From Fidelibacterota bacterium (GTDB lineage Bacteria > Fidelibacterota > UBA2242), in contig JAUVYH010000003.1 of the NCBI GenBank assembly GCA_030603165.1, positions 1 through 45,639 on the forward strand: a stretch of 45,639 bases of DNA. The letters run 5' to 3'. Shown in pieces: positions 1 through 10,000 of this stretch. The notes below the pieces were generated by a model. It did not search any database, was not told where the DNA came from, and was given only the letters and a program-made list of their open reading frames with translations. Made by a program: the position numbers and the translations under genes. Position 1 is the first letter of the stretch, and the number at the start of each line of letters is the position of its first letter.

Positions 1-190
1 GGGTGATACGCTTTTTCAGGGCTCCGTTGGACGAACCGATCTCCCCGGAGGATCGATGAAGCAGCTCGGTGATAGCTTAAAACGCTTAAGCCGATTACCG
101 GAAGATACTCAGGTATATCCCGGTCACGGAGAGATTACATCTATCAAAAGAGAACTCGAGACAAATCCTTATGTAAAAGAAGTACTCTAA
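1..190 (+). CDS. MBL-fold metallo-hydrolase, C-terminal end (partial)
   Basis: The reading frame is open from base 2 to the TAA at 188-190, giving about 62 residues; the start lies outside the window. The visible part contains [17 protein letters not shown] and then YPGHGEIT. These are the usual C-terminal motifs of small glyoxalase II-like metallo-beta-lactamase-fold hydrolases (YcbL/GloB type): the GD-L-F-GR-D segment includes a metal-ligand Asp and PGHG carries the last metal-binding His. Such enzymes hydrolyse thioesters such as S-lactoylglutathione or related metabolites, but the substrate cannot be told from this fragment. It ends 10 bp before tilS on the same strand, so it may be the upstream member of the same operon. 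Confidence 0.8.
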   Translation, partial: GDTLFQGSVGRTDLPGGSMKQLGDSLKRLSRLPEDTQVYPGHGEITSIKRELETNPYVKEVL

Positions 191-200
191 TTTAGCTCAC

Positions 201-1601
201 ATGACAGATTTATACGATCAATTCTCTACGTTTATTACTCAGAACCAACTAATCCAAAATAATAGTACGGTTATTGTTGGTGTTTCAGGCGGAGTAGATT
301 CGATGGCATTGCTGCATCTTTTACTTCATTACGGAAAAGACGCAAATTTACAAATCGTGGCAGTCCACCTGAATCATTCACTGCGGGGAAAGGCTGCCGA
401 TCATGATGAAACGACAGTAAGCGAGTTCTGTCAATCGAAGACTTGCCCATTTTATTCGAAAAAGATTGATGTCAAACAGTACGCTAAGAAGAATAAATTG
501 TCACTTGAAATGGCTGGACGTAAAATTAGATATGCTTTATTTAATGAAGTTGCCCAATCTTACACCGGTTCGCTAGTTGCTACGGCACATACATTAGATG
601 ATCAGGTTGAGACTATTTTACTCAGAATCATCAAAGGTACAGGACTCAGAGGTCTCCGGGGAATTCAGATCAAGCGGGATAATGTCATCCGTCCCCTTCT
701 CTTTGCAGCATAAGAAGATAGTTACCAATATGCAAAACAACACAAGATTCCCTATCATGAAGACCGGACAAACCTCGATATTTCAATACCGAGGAATTTC
801 ATTCGGCAGACGTTAATTCCATCAATCCGATCAAGCACAAATCCATCATTGGAGAAATCGATCCTGCAATTATCTTCAATCGCTTCAGACGCCAATCATT
901 TTATCGAAGATGCTGCTCAAAACGCTTTAAAACGCTGTTTGTCCCGCCAATCTTCAAGAGAAATTGCCCTTGATATTTCTCGTCTAAAAAGGTATTTTAC
1001 AGCTGTAAAAATTGAAGTGATTCGGGAATGCATTGCACAACTAAATAACCCCGATTCACGGATTGATTATACTATGATGAACAATATCTTAAAACTTGCG
1101 GAAAATAGTCAAACCGGAAACCAGCTGAGGATAACAGCCGGTTTGCTTGCCTGTATCGACCGAAATGAATTGGTATTCGTGCGAAATAACGAACAAGAAT
1201 GGAAGACGTTTCAGATTATTCCCGGAAAGGAATACATCACCGGTTTTTTCCGGTTTCAAACAGAGATAGTCGAAAACCCTGATTTTTCGAAAGAGCGAGA
1301 TCATAAAGGAGTCGAATATATCGACCTGGATCGATTGGGTAGTCAGATAATTTTACGCCCCTGGAAAGAATCTGATCGGATAACTCCGTTAGGTGTAACC
1401 CATTCAAAGAAAATCAGTGATGTGTTCATCGACCAAAAAGTGCCCTTATACAAGAAAAAACATATTCCTATTCTTGTTTCCGACGATACAATCGTGTGGG
1501 TTTGCGGTCTCAAACTTTCTGAAAAATATAGAATCAGTCCTTCAACTAAAAGAGCATTAAAATTAATTTACGAGGAATTAGATATATGCCAAAAACAATG
1601 A
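201..1601 (+). pseudogene. tilS: tRNA(Ile)-lysidine synthetase TilS, interrupted by an in-frame TAA
   Basis: TilS makes lysidine at C34 of tRNA-Ile(CAU), which then reads AUA. The N-terminal part (201-713, 170 codons) carries the PP-loop motif SGGVDS near residue 29 and the HLNHSLRG and AHTLDDQVET motifs of the N-type ATPase core. A TAA at 711-713 follows RPLLFAA. The same frame then stays open (EDSYQYAKQHKIPY, then EDRTNLDISIPRNFIRQ, both TilS-like) through 1601 and ends with the substrate-binding C-terminal domain (DRITPLGVTHSKKISDVFID). Without the stop the product would be about 466 residues, a normal TilS length. A separate downstream product could start only at weak codons such as TTG 849. 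One base change (for example AAA or GAA to TAA) explains the defect. It overlaps hpt by 16 bp. Because tilS is normally essential, a sequencing or assembly error is quite possible. Confidence 0.85.
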
Positions 1602-2155
1602 TCTTAGACGACAACTTTGGGAAATTCAGCGGATTGACCCTTCATGAACTGCTGCCTTACGAAAAAATTCAGGAACGAGTACGTGAATTAGCGTCAGATA
1701 TTTCAAAGGATTACCAGGGAACTACACCAATTTTAATCGGCGTACTGAATGGTTGTTTTGTCTTTTTCGCTGATCTTATCCGGGAATTGGATATTCATAC
1801 CGAAGTTGATTTTATCAAAATCTCCAGTTATGCTAATGAAACCAAAACCAGCGGAACCGTGAGGCTGCTTAAGGATATAAGTTGTGATATAACAGGTAGA
1901 GACGTAATAGTTATAGAGGATATCATCGACTCAGGTTTATCAATCAACTTTCTTAAGAAACGGCTTGAAGGCAGCGAAGCAAAATCTATTCGATTTGCGA
2001 CTTTATTAATAAAAGAATATACAAAACTGGATTTTGATATCGATTATATTGGGTTCACGATTCCCAATAAATTTGTCGTCGGTTGTGGTCTCGACCTTGC
2101 TCAAAAATTACGGAATTTAAAATCGATCTATTATTTAAAACAAGAAGGTAACTAA
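1586..2155 (+). CDS. hpt: Hypoxanthine phosphoribosyltransferase
   Basis: This 189-residue purine-salvage enzyme converts hypoxanthine or guanine plus PRPP into IMP or GMP in the cytosol. The PRPP-binding signature [11 protein letters not shown] is at residues 107-117, preceded by the pyrophosphate-loop region [13 protein letters not shown] and the flexible-loop segment [11 protein letters not shown]. Further on, [15 protein letters not shown] is the conserved C-terminal motif. The length is typical. The ATG lies inside the end of tilS (16-bp overlap) and the TAA shares a base with the ftsH start (TAATG), so translation is probably coupled. The order tilS-hpt-ftsH is widespread in bacteria, which supports the call. 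Confidence 0.95.
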   Translation: MPKTMILDDNFGKFSGLTLHELLPYEKIQERVRELASDISKDYQGTTPILIGVLNGCFVFFADLIRELDIHTEVDFIKISSYANETKTSGTVRLLKDISCDITGRDVIVIEDIIDSGLSINFLKKRLEGSEAKSIRFATLLIKEYTKLDFDIDYIGFTIPNKFVVGCGLDLAQKLRNLKSIYYLKQEGN

Positions 2156-4251
2156 TGAGAAAGTTTAATACATCTAATCGGACCAAAAGTCCAAAAAATA
2201 AAAAACAAAATAAACCTAAAATTCCACCGAAGGATAGCCTTACACGAAAAAAGAAAAAGACGCCACCCGACGATAATGAATTCAAGTGGAAAAAGGCTTC
2301 AAAAACTTCGTTAATGTGGATCGTAATAATTATCAGTTCGATCTTTTTGATCCAGATTCTCGGAACCGGATCCAGGGAAGAAGTCGTGATCGAATATTTT
2401 CAATATAAGGATCTGCTGGCAAACGGACAGATCAAAGAGGCGACAATTATTGAAAGAGAATTCCATGGTGTTCTAAAGGAAAAAGTAGCCCTGATTATCG
2501 GTGGCAGACCTGTTGATGTAGAAAAATTTTACTTCATCCTGCCTCCCGTTATTGACAAAGCCATGCTTGAAGAATGGGATGAGTTTAATCTTAAGTACAA
2601 TTTTAAAGAAAAGACTGTTGAATGGACCAGTTATTTATTTAACCTGCTACCTTGGTTACTTTTCATCGGAATCTGGCTTTTCTTCATGCGCCGGATGCAG
2701 GGACAAAATAACCGCGGAATATTTGGATTCGGAAAGAGCAAAGCCCGCTTATGGACGTCCGATCGCCCAAAATCATCATTTGCCGATGTAGCCGGTTGTG
2801 TCGAAGCAAAAGAGGAACTTCAGGAAATAATCGAATTTCTCAAATCTCCGGCTAAATTTTCCCGTCTTGGTGGAAAAATCCCTACGGGAGCGCTCCTGCT
2901 TGGTCCTCCCGGAACCGGTAAAACCCTTCTTGCCAAAGCCGTTGCCGGTGAAGCCAATGTTCCCTTTTTCAGCATCAGCGGCGCCGATTTTGTCGAAATG
3001 TTTGTGGGAGTAGGCGCATCCCGGGTGCGCGATCTTTTTGAACAGGGCAAGAAAAATGCACCCTGTATTATTTTTATCGATGAAATCGATGCTGTCGGTC
3101 GTCACCGCGGAGCCGGTCTCGGCGGCGGGCACGACGAACGAGAACAAACCCTGAACCAGCTCCTGGTTGAAATGGACGGATTCGATGAAAAAACCAATGT
3201 AATAATCATTGCCGCGACGAACCGACCCGATGTACTGGATTCCGCTCTACTGCGACCGGGACGTTTTGACCGGCAAATTGTGGTCGATGTACCAGATGTA
3301 AATGGGCGGGAAGGTATTCTCAAAGTTCACACCAAAAAAATTCCGTTATCTAAAGATATCAATCTTAATGTCTTAGCGAGAGGGACACCGGGACTTGTTG
3401 GCGCGGATTTGGCAAATCTCGTCAATGAAGCGGCGCTGTTAGCCGCGCGTAAAAATAAAAAATCCGTCGGCATGGAAGACTTTGAGGAAGCCAAAGATAA
3501 AGTAATGATGGGAGTTGAGCGTAAAAGCCTCCAGATTTCCGAGAAAGAACGGAACCTCACAGCGTATCATGAATCCGGACATGTGCTGGTTGCAATGAAC
3601 ATCCCGGAAGCCGATCCGATTCACAAAGTCACCATTATTCCTCGTGGAAGAGCGCTTGGTATTACCCATCAGTTACCGATGGATGAGCGACATAATTATT
3701 CACGTACATATATTAGTGGACGTCTGAGTATTTTACTTGGTGGACGCGCCGCCGAAAAAATTATCTTCAACGAACTCACAACCGGCGCGGGCAATGATAT
3801 CGAAAACGCAACGGAATTAGCCCGTAAGATGGTCTGTGAATGGGGTATGAGCGAGCGTCTTGGACCACTTACATTCGGAAAAAAGGATGAACAGATATTC
3901 TTAGGTCGGGAAATCGCCCAGCACCGGGACTTCAGTGAAGATACCGCAAAAATCATCGATGAAGAGGTTCGGAATATTGTAGAAGCGGCAGAAGAACAGG
4001 CATCAAAAATCCTCAAAGAAAATCTCCCTTCATTAAAATTACTTGCCGAATCGTTGCTTGAGCATGAAGTCCTTGACGGCGAGAATATAAAACGCATTTT
4101 AAAAGGCGAAAAAATTAAAAAAGTAAAGAAGAATAACTCTACCGTAAAAAAAGTATCCAAGCCCGTTAAACGAACCCGCAAACCGGTCGGTCCCCGTACG
4201 CGTATTGCAAAGAACCCAAAAGGAGATAAGGACTCTGCTAAGACAGCTTAA
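2155..4251 (+). CDS. ftsH: ATP-dependent zinc metalloprotease FtsH
   Basis: This membrane-anchored AAA+ protease degrades misfolded membrane proteins and regulatory proteins. The 698 residues contain, in order, an unusually long Lys-rich cytoplasmic N-terminus (about 50 residues), TM1 (about 52-69), a periplasmic domain, TM2 (about 160-176), the AAA+ module with Walker A GPPGTGKT at 250-257, Walker [12 protein letters not shown] and the second region of homology [17 protein letters not shown], and then the M41 peptidase domain with zinc motif HESGH at 472-476. The C-terminus is again rich in Lys and Arg ([13 protein letters not shown]...). The start ATG overlaps the hpt stop. The basic tails at both ends are longer than in E. 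coli FtsH and may bind membrane or nucleic acid; that last point is inference. Confidence 0.97.
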   Translation: MRKFNTSNRTKSPKNKKQNKPKIPPKDSLTRKKKKTPPDDNEFKWKKASKTSLMWIVIIISSIFLIQILGTGSREEVVIEYFQYKDLLANGQIKEATIIEREFHGVLKEKVALIIGGRPVDVEKFYFILPPVIDKAMLEEWDEFNLKYNFKEKTVEWTSYLFNLLPWLLFIGIWLFFMRRMQGQNNRGIFGFGKSKARLWTSDRPKSSFADVAGCVEAKEELQEIIEFLKSPAKFSRLGGKIPTGALLLGPPGTGKTLLAKAVAGEANVPFFSISGADFVEMFVGVGASRVRDLFEQGKKNAPCIIFIDEIDAVGRHRGAGLGGGHDEREQTLNQLLVEMDGFDEKTNVIIIAATNRPDVLDSALLRPGRFDRQIVVDVPDVNGREGILKVHTKKIPLSKDINLNVLARGTPGLVGADLANLVNEAALLAARKNKKSVGMEDFEEAKDKVMMGVERKSLQISEKERNLTAYHESGHVLVAMNIPEADPIHKVTIIPRGRALGITHQLPMDERHNYSRTYISGRLSILLGGRAAEKIIFNELTTGAGNDIENATELARKMVCEWGMSERLGPLTFGKKDEQIFLGREIAQHRDFSEDTAKIIDEEVRNIVEAAEEQASKILKENLPSLKLLAESLLEHEVLDGENIKRILKGEKIKKVKKNNSTVKKVSKPVKRTRKPVGPRTRIAKNPKGDKDSAKTA

Positions 4252-5428
4252 GATAAATGATATTCCTCATTACATTGAGGAAATGAAGTCTCTCCCGGTA
4301 GATACCGGCGGCATTGCGATAATGGCGCCGAAAGGGGAATTTTATATTCTCAAAACCGATCCTATCTCCTGCCCCGCCGCCAATATTTTAAAACAACAGA
4401 TGCTCTCAGCAGGCGGCGAGTGTGCAGTTGCCAGAGGCGTAACCACATGTTCGGTTGATAAAGCGCCGACAATTTTATCCGGCGCCAGGAAACATTTTCT
4501 GCAATTGATCGACAGTTTGAAATATCAAGCCTTCGGTCTCTATAAACTCCAGGAGGAATTACAAGAATTCTTTACCGAAAGGCATATTCAATCGACAATT
4601 AATATCGGATCCGCTGTTTTTGATTTACGAAAAAAAACCCGTGTTATGGGAATCCTGAATGTAACCCCCGATTCCTTTTGCGATGGCGGCAAGCATCTTA
4701 AAGTTGAACAAGCGCTTTCTGCGGCATTGCAAATGATCGAAGATGGCGCCGATATTATCGATGTTGGTGGAGAATCGACTCGTCCGGGCGCTAATCCGGT
4801 TGACCTTGAGACTGAATTGAACAGAGTTATCCCGGTCATCAAAGCGATTAGGAAGAATTCCGATATTCCGATTTCTATCGATACGTATAAATCCGTTGTG
4901 GCGGAAGAAGCCCTAAAATCCGGCGCTGAATTAGTAAACGACATCAGCGGGCTTACATTCGATCCCGATATGGTGAAAATCATAAAACAGTACGACGCCG
5001 CCGTTGCTCTCATGCATATTAAGGGCACACCAAGAGATATGCAGAATGATCCGAAGTATGCCAATCTGATCGATGAGATTATGAAATTCTTATCGGAATC
5101 GATTCAGACAGCAATTAATTCCGGTATCACGAGAAATAAAATCATGATTGATCCTGGAATCGGCTTTGGTAAGACAGTGGAAGATAATTACAAAATTTTG
5201 AGATATCTAAGCGAATTTATATCATTGGGGCAGCCCATTCTGCTTGGATTATCCAGAAAATCGTTTATCGGGAAATTACTCGATCTTCCTGTTGATGAGC
5301 GGCTGGAAGGCAGCCTTGCAAGTATGGCAGCCGCGATTATGAACGGCGCCGGTATTGTTCGTGTCCACGATGTAAAAGAATCTGTCCGGGCTGTGAAAGT
5401 GGTGGATTCAATCCTGGGGAAAAAATAG
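4205..5428 (+). CDS. folP: Dihydropteroate synthase with N-terminal extension
   Basis: DHPS condenses p-aminobenzoate with dihydropterin pyrophosphate in folate synthesis. The catalytic TIM barrel begins near residue 147 ([16 protein letters not shown]) and shows [43 protein letters not shown] and a final RVHDVKE. About 130 residues precede it, including [16 protein letters not shown] and [20 protein letters not shown] comparable extension is known in some clostridial and thermophile DHPS proteins; its role is unknown to me. No ATG is available for the extension. The longest form begins at TTG 4205, inside the ftsH 3' end. AGGAG at about 4220-4224 instead fits a CTG start at 4235. Either way the start overlaps ftsH and the stop is one base from cdaA, so the genes look co-transcribed. 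Confidence 0.93.
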   Translation: MQRTQKEIRTLLRQLKINDIPHYIEEMKSLPVDTGGIAIMAPKGEFYILKTDPISCPAANILKQQMLSAGGECAVARGVTTCSVDKAPTILSGARKHFLQLIDSLKYQAFGLYKLQEELQEFFTERHIQSTINIGSAVFDLRKKTRVMGILNVTPDSFCDGGKHLKVEQALSAALQMIEDGADIIDVGGESTRPGANPVDLETELNRVIPVIKAIRKNSDIPISIDTYKSVVAEEALKSGAELVNDISGLTFDPDMVKIIKQYDAAVALMHIKGTPRDMQNDPKYANLIDEIMKFLSESIQTAINSGITRNKIMIDPGIGFGKTVEDNYKILRYLSEFISLGQPILLGLSRKSFIGKLLDLPVDERLEGSLASMAAAIMNGAGIVRVHDVKESVRAVKVVDSILGKK

Positions 5429-5429
5429 C

Positions 5430-6206
5430 ATGAACCTGTTTACAATAAAATTTATTACTGTAACGATCTGGGATGTTCTGGATATCCTAATTGTGTACTT
5501 TATTTTTCTAAAGCTATACCAGTTTTTCAAAGGCTCCCGTGCTTCTCAGATGATTTTCGGTCTTGCAATTATCCTGTTGCTGTCATTTCTGGCAAGAATT
5601 CTCAACTTGCAAAGCCTGTCATGGATAATGGGACATTTAAAAACTGTCTGGGTAATTGCCTTTGTAATTATATTTCAGCCGGAACTGCGTCGCATCCTGA
5701 TTCTAATCGGTCAGAGCCGGTTTTTAAGACGCTTTTTTGCCGAACCAAAATCAAAAACTATTGACGCCGTTATAGAATCCTCTTTGGAACTGGTCCGGCG
5801 AAAATGGGGTGGTATATTCGTCCTTGGAAGAGAAGCACGGATAAAATCCATCAGAGAAAATGCCACCGGTATCAATGCTGAAATATCCCCAAGTTTACTG
5901 ATCTCCATATTCAATCCGAGTAGCCCATTACACGATGGAGCCGTGATCATTCAAAATGATATCATTGAAGCAGCCGGAGCCATCTTACCGCTGTCGGACA
6001 ATCCTGACCTCGACCCGCTTTTAGGAACACGACATCGCGCCGCTTTAGGATTATCAGAAGAATCAGACGCTGTGATCGTGGTAGTTTCCGAGGAGACCCA
6101 GAAGATCGCACTCGCTTATCAGGGCATGTTTTATCGCAGTGTTGATGAAGATACGCTCAGAGGATTGTTAAATAAATTATTCTTTATCGGCAATGAAAAA
6201 CGGTAA
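5430..6206 (+). CDS. cdaA: Diadenylate cyclase CdaA (DacA)
   Basis: This enzyme makes c-di-AMP from two ATP molecules at the membrane. The protein has 258 residues. Three hydrophobic helices lie in the first 90 residues. The DAC (DisA_N) domain follows, with the catalytic DGA motif at 169-171 (LHDGAVII) and the RHR motif at 201-203 (GTRHRAALG), both intact. Length and layout match the CdaA/YbbP family. The ATG is one base after the folP stop, so it belongs to the tilS-hpt-ftsH-folP operon. No cdaR follows; instead there is about 800 bp of palindromic repeats, so the operon probably ends here. Confidence 0.95.
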   Translation: MNLFTIKFITVTIWDVLDILIVYFIFLKLYQFFKGSRASQMIFGLAIILLLSFLARILNLQSLSWIMGHLKTVWVIAFVIIFQPELRRILILIGQSRFLRRFFAEPKSKTIDAVIESSLELVRRKWGGIFVLGREARIKSIRENATGINAEISPSLLISIFNPSSPLHDGAVIIQNDIIEAAGAILPLSDNPDLDPLLGTRHRAALGLSEESDAVIVVVSEETQKIALAYQGMFYRSVDEDTLRGLLNKLFFIGNEKR

Positions 6207-6226
6207 ATACGGGCTTGGAAAGTAAA

Positions 6227-6328
6227 ACAAACACTTTTAACCCGTTAAATGCGGAGCATATTTAACTGGGTCCTGTTTGTTCAAGTTACAGGGTATCACT
6301 TCAAGTAAAACAAACACTCTTGTTTGTT
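6227..6328. repeat. Two copies of a small hairpin, one with a second palindrome nested in its loop
   Basis: AACAAAC (6227-6233) pairs with GTTTGTT (6275-6281), and an identical pair of arms recurs at 6309-6315 and 6322-6328. In the second copy the loop is just ACTCTT. In the first the loop is split by a long palindrome, ACCCGTTAAAT ... ATTTAACTGGGT (about 6240-6271). Both copies are preceded by GTAA. A related hairpin with different but still pairing arms occurs at 45286-45307. No coding capacity is seen here. Confidence 0.7.
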
Positions 6329-6373
6329 CAGGATTCATCCTCGATCCGCAGCGATGTTACGGAAATACCTATA

Positions 6374-6803
6374 CCGACTAAAGTCGGAAACATGGTGCGA
6401 ACCTTTACCCCCCCCCCGGATAAATCCGGGGGTTAATTTTTACGACTCGTCTCAATGCTCAAGCGTTGATACGGAACTGCTCTTTTTCGTGCTGATTTTA
6501 GATGTGCCGGAGCAAACATTAACCACCCAATTTATTGGGTGGGCGCTGCGAGCACTAACAACAAACCTCCGAATTCATTCGGGTAACTTACCGACTAAAG
6601 TCGGAAACATGGCGCGTCGCCTTCATCCCCCCGGATAAATCCGGGGGTTAATCTTTACCACTTGTTTCGATGCTCCTGCGTTGAGATAGAACTACTCAAA
6701 TCTTTCTTTGTGTCACCGCAGGAGCGGAGACACGAGTAAACAATTTTTAGATGTGCCGGAGCAAGCAAAAAACCTTCCGAAGGTTCGGAACCTTCGGAAG
6801 GTT
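6374..6803 (-). repeat. Composite multi-hairpin repeat, two tandem copies
   Basis: Read on the minus strand, this stretch has the same module order as the elements at 31441 and 39348: a linker containing GCTCCGGCACATCTAAAA, a CCCCCGG...CCGGGGG hairpin, the palindrome CCGACTTTAGTCGG, then CCGAATGAATTCGG and CCACCCAATAAATTGGGTGG. Copy A (6374-6517) has the first two hairpins; copy B (about 6520-6768) has all four. A pair of CCTTCCGAAGG-type palindromes (6771-6803) completes the upstream side of copy B. Short open frames across it have no family resemblance and are not called as genes. It lies between cdaA and porU. Confidence 0.75.
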
Positions 6804-6927
6804 GACGGACAATGACGATAAAAAAAACCATAGAAAAAACTATAGATTTTTTTCCAGATGTGTTAAGTTAATAACGATTATTATGAATAACTATTTATCA
6901 TGGAGACACACAGAATACAAATTTTGT

Positions 6928-6995
6928 TATACCTGTCAGGTTTACAAAATTATTTGCATCTTATGGAAAAATATCTAATAAACCTGACAGGTATA
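6928..6995. repeat. 17-bp inverted repeats immediately upstream of porU
   Basis: TATACCTGTCAGGTTTA (6928-6944) is the exact reverse complement of the segment at 6979-6995, with a 34-bp AT-rich spacer. Each arm contains the near-palindrome ACCTGTCAGGT. The right arm ends next to the GAGGGAG ribosome-binding site of porU (start 7010), so a transcript hairpin could affect porU expression. The same arms, slightly extended and with an unrelated spacer, recur at 38893-38958. Confidence 0.75.
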
Positions 6996-7009
6996 GAGGG
7001 AGACATTTC

Positions 7010-10000
7010 TTGCGCAATTCAGTATATGTCTTAATTATCAATATACTTTTATTGATTTCGATTTTTAATCGCTTCGGTTTTTCAAATTCTCAATATATAA
7101 AAACCAAACAGCCGGTTACTTATTCAGACACATGGCTGGACGACAATAGCTGGATATGGCGGGCGCATTTAAATTCACCCGATTTTCATTATTCACCGGA
7201 CAATGAAATTACACTAAGCGTTGAACAGCTTGATAATGATAGCCGGATAGGATACCCTTCACTCCCTCGCTTCGTTAAATTGTTCAATGCGCTACCGGAA
7301 GATATCACATTCCATACAAGCGGGAAAAATCTGATAATAATTCCGCTACCAGCTGAGATAGAACGGTTTACCGATATTTCAAAACCTGATCTGGAAAGTG
7401 TAGATCAGATACAAAACTATCCGGCAATCACGACCGAAATATACCCAAAAGAAGTTGTTTCGATCTCGTTTGTCGGGGATGTCGATAATATCCCGCTGAC
7501 CCGCTTGACTGTTTATCCATACCAATTAATTGCAAATGGAAAACAATTGAGATACTATCAGGATTTATCGGTATCCGTATCAATTACTGAAAACAACAAC
7601 CTTACAGCCATTCAAAATCCTAAAAAGAATCCTTTTCTCCGGTCAATCGGGCTGGATGAAAATATATTACGAATCAAACGGGATCGTCGCTTTGCTAAAT
7701 CCGCCGCTCATGATCTATTCGGGAAAGAATTGATGCGGATCGTCGTCGAAAAAGATGGTATCTATCGAATCAGTAAAAGCGTATTAATTGACAGCGGGGC
7801 GGTAATTAGCCGTGTTGATCCACGCACTTTTCAGATGTTTAATAATGGACATGAGGTCCCGATATTTGTCAATGGCGAATCCGACGGTTCATTTAATAAA
7901 TCGGATTATATCGAATTTTACGGACAACGACACCGCAATAGCGTCGGCAATTATGAATACGATCCTTTCACGGATAAAAATGTTTACTTCCTGACCTGGG
8001 GCGAAAAAAACGGACTGCGCTACGCCGAAGAATCTGCAAAGGCGACGGTGCCATCCAGCGAGGCAATTATCCCTGTTGATTATTATTATACACTGCATTA
8101 TGAAGAAAATAATTATTTTGACAGGTTGGGCAAAGTCGATACTCACCTTCCCTCCCACGCCCGTGACCACTGGTTTTTCAACGGCGGCATTAATGGCGGT
8201 ACGACCCAGAGTAATACATTTCAATTAATTCATCCCAACCAAAACACCGTAAAACGGTTCCAAATCGAAGTCGGCATGCACGGTTTGACCTACCAGGAAG
8301 GCGATCATACTGTCACTATTCATATCAATGACAAATATGCCGCAACGGACAGCTGGAATGATCAAGTTCCTTATGTAATTAAAAACGCCGAAAGCCAGGT
8401 GCTTCAGAACCGGTTTTTGGTAAATGGCGATAATAAAATCCAGCTGGCGGTCGCCGGCGACGACCCGACGAACAGATACGATAAAGTGCTCTTTGATTAT
8501 TTAAAAGTCCACTATCACCGATTATATCGCGCTTTTAATGACAGGATCGACTTCACCCGACCTCTCGCAATGCCAAATGGACGCTATCACTTTAAAATAG
8601 ATAATTTTGACGATCCGGATATTTCAATATATAAAATCGGAAAAAGTAAGCTGCGTGATTTCAGCGTCGAGTATAATACCAGGACAAAGAATTATTCCGT
8701 TCTGGTAGAAGATAATATATATGATGAAAGCACATTTTATTTTGCCGCATCTGCTGAAGGTATGATGAATACGGTTTCGATCCAGCCGGATACGATTTTT
8801 AATATTGCCAATAATGATATCGGCAGCGACCTGCTGATTATCACGGATCACAAGTGGAAGTACAACCTGTCAAAACTGCTTAAATTCTATCGTGATATAA
8901 ATATTGAAGCCCAGGTAGTAAGCATTCGGGATATTTATAATGAGTTTAACAATGGTATTATAAGTCCATACGCATTAAAAAAATACTTCGCTCATATACA
9001 TGAAAATTGGACTCACAAACCTGAATATGTACTCTTAATTGGCGATGCAAAAATTAAAGAGGAAGAATCAGTCCCGGCGTTTTTCTTTCAATCCTACAAA
9101 TACGGCGCATGTTCGGCAGATCATTGGTACGTTGTAGTCGATGAAGAGACGCACATCCCGGAATTCTCAATCGGGCGCTTGCCTGTTTCAACTGATGAGG
9201 AATTGGATTTACTGATTGATAAGCGTATCAATTATTCAAAAAATTCGCCGGTAGATCAATGGCGGAACGAGTTGCTTTTCATCGCCGGTTTTGAAGATGC
9301 GTTCAAAAATCAATCGGAGGATATAATCAACCGCCGGGTTCCCAAAGAATTCAGCATAAACAGGATATATATCAACCCGTCTTCGGTAAAAACACCGTTC
9401 TGGGGCGGTTCGGACACGTTGATATATCTTTTGAATAACGGGCTAACGCTTGTGAATTTCATGGGACACGGCGGCGGCGCTGTATGGTCGGATAGATCAC
9501 TATTTAATTCATCTCACATTCCAGATTTGGAGAACATTGAGAAGCTCCCGTTTATGACGAGTATGACCTGTTTTACCGGTGATTTTGCGAATATGACCGG
9601 GTTGGGAGAACATCTGCTTCTGGCTGAAAACGGGGGCTCAATCGGTTTGTGGGGCGCTTCCGGCGTCGGCTGGATCAAGAATGATTACCTGCTGGCAAAA
9701 CCGTTCTATGACGCCATATTTGAACCGGGTATCAGCGTCGGGAAAGCCATTCAATCGGCAAAAACTTCCTATCTTACCCAGTATTACTCTGACTATCTTA
9801 AACTTTCTATGGTCTATTCCTACAATCTGATCGGCGATCCGACTATCAACTTACCATTTCCTGAGCAACAATCAACTCTTACCGTAAACGAAGACAACCC
9901 GGTTGCCGGACAAGAGATCACAATATCCGGGACGTTACCGTTTGAAAGCGGAGACATATATACACAACTGTACGATTCAAGTACATATAGAGTTTTTTCC

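Noticed and set aside
598..816. Short frame across the tilS break on the + strand
   Set aside because: It is in another frame than both tilS halves, has no family resemblance and only appears because of the overlapping sequence.
6324..6638. 104-residue open frame in the region after cdaA
   Set aside because: It runs through the palindromic repeats, and its residues reflect the hairpins (PTKVGNMARRLHPPG); no RBS or homology.
6751..6978. 75-residue open frame before porU
   Set aside because: Low-complexity AT-rich region including the inverted repeat; no RBS and no recognisable family.
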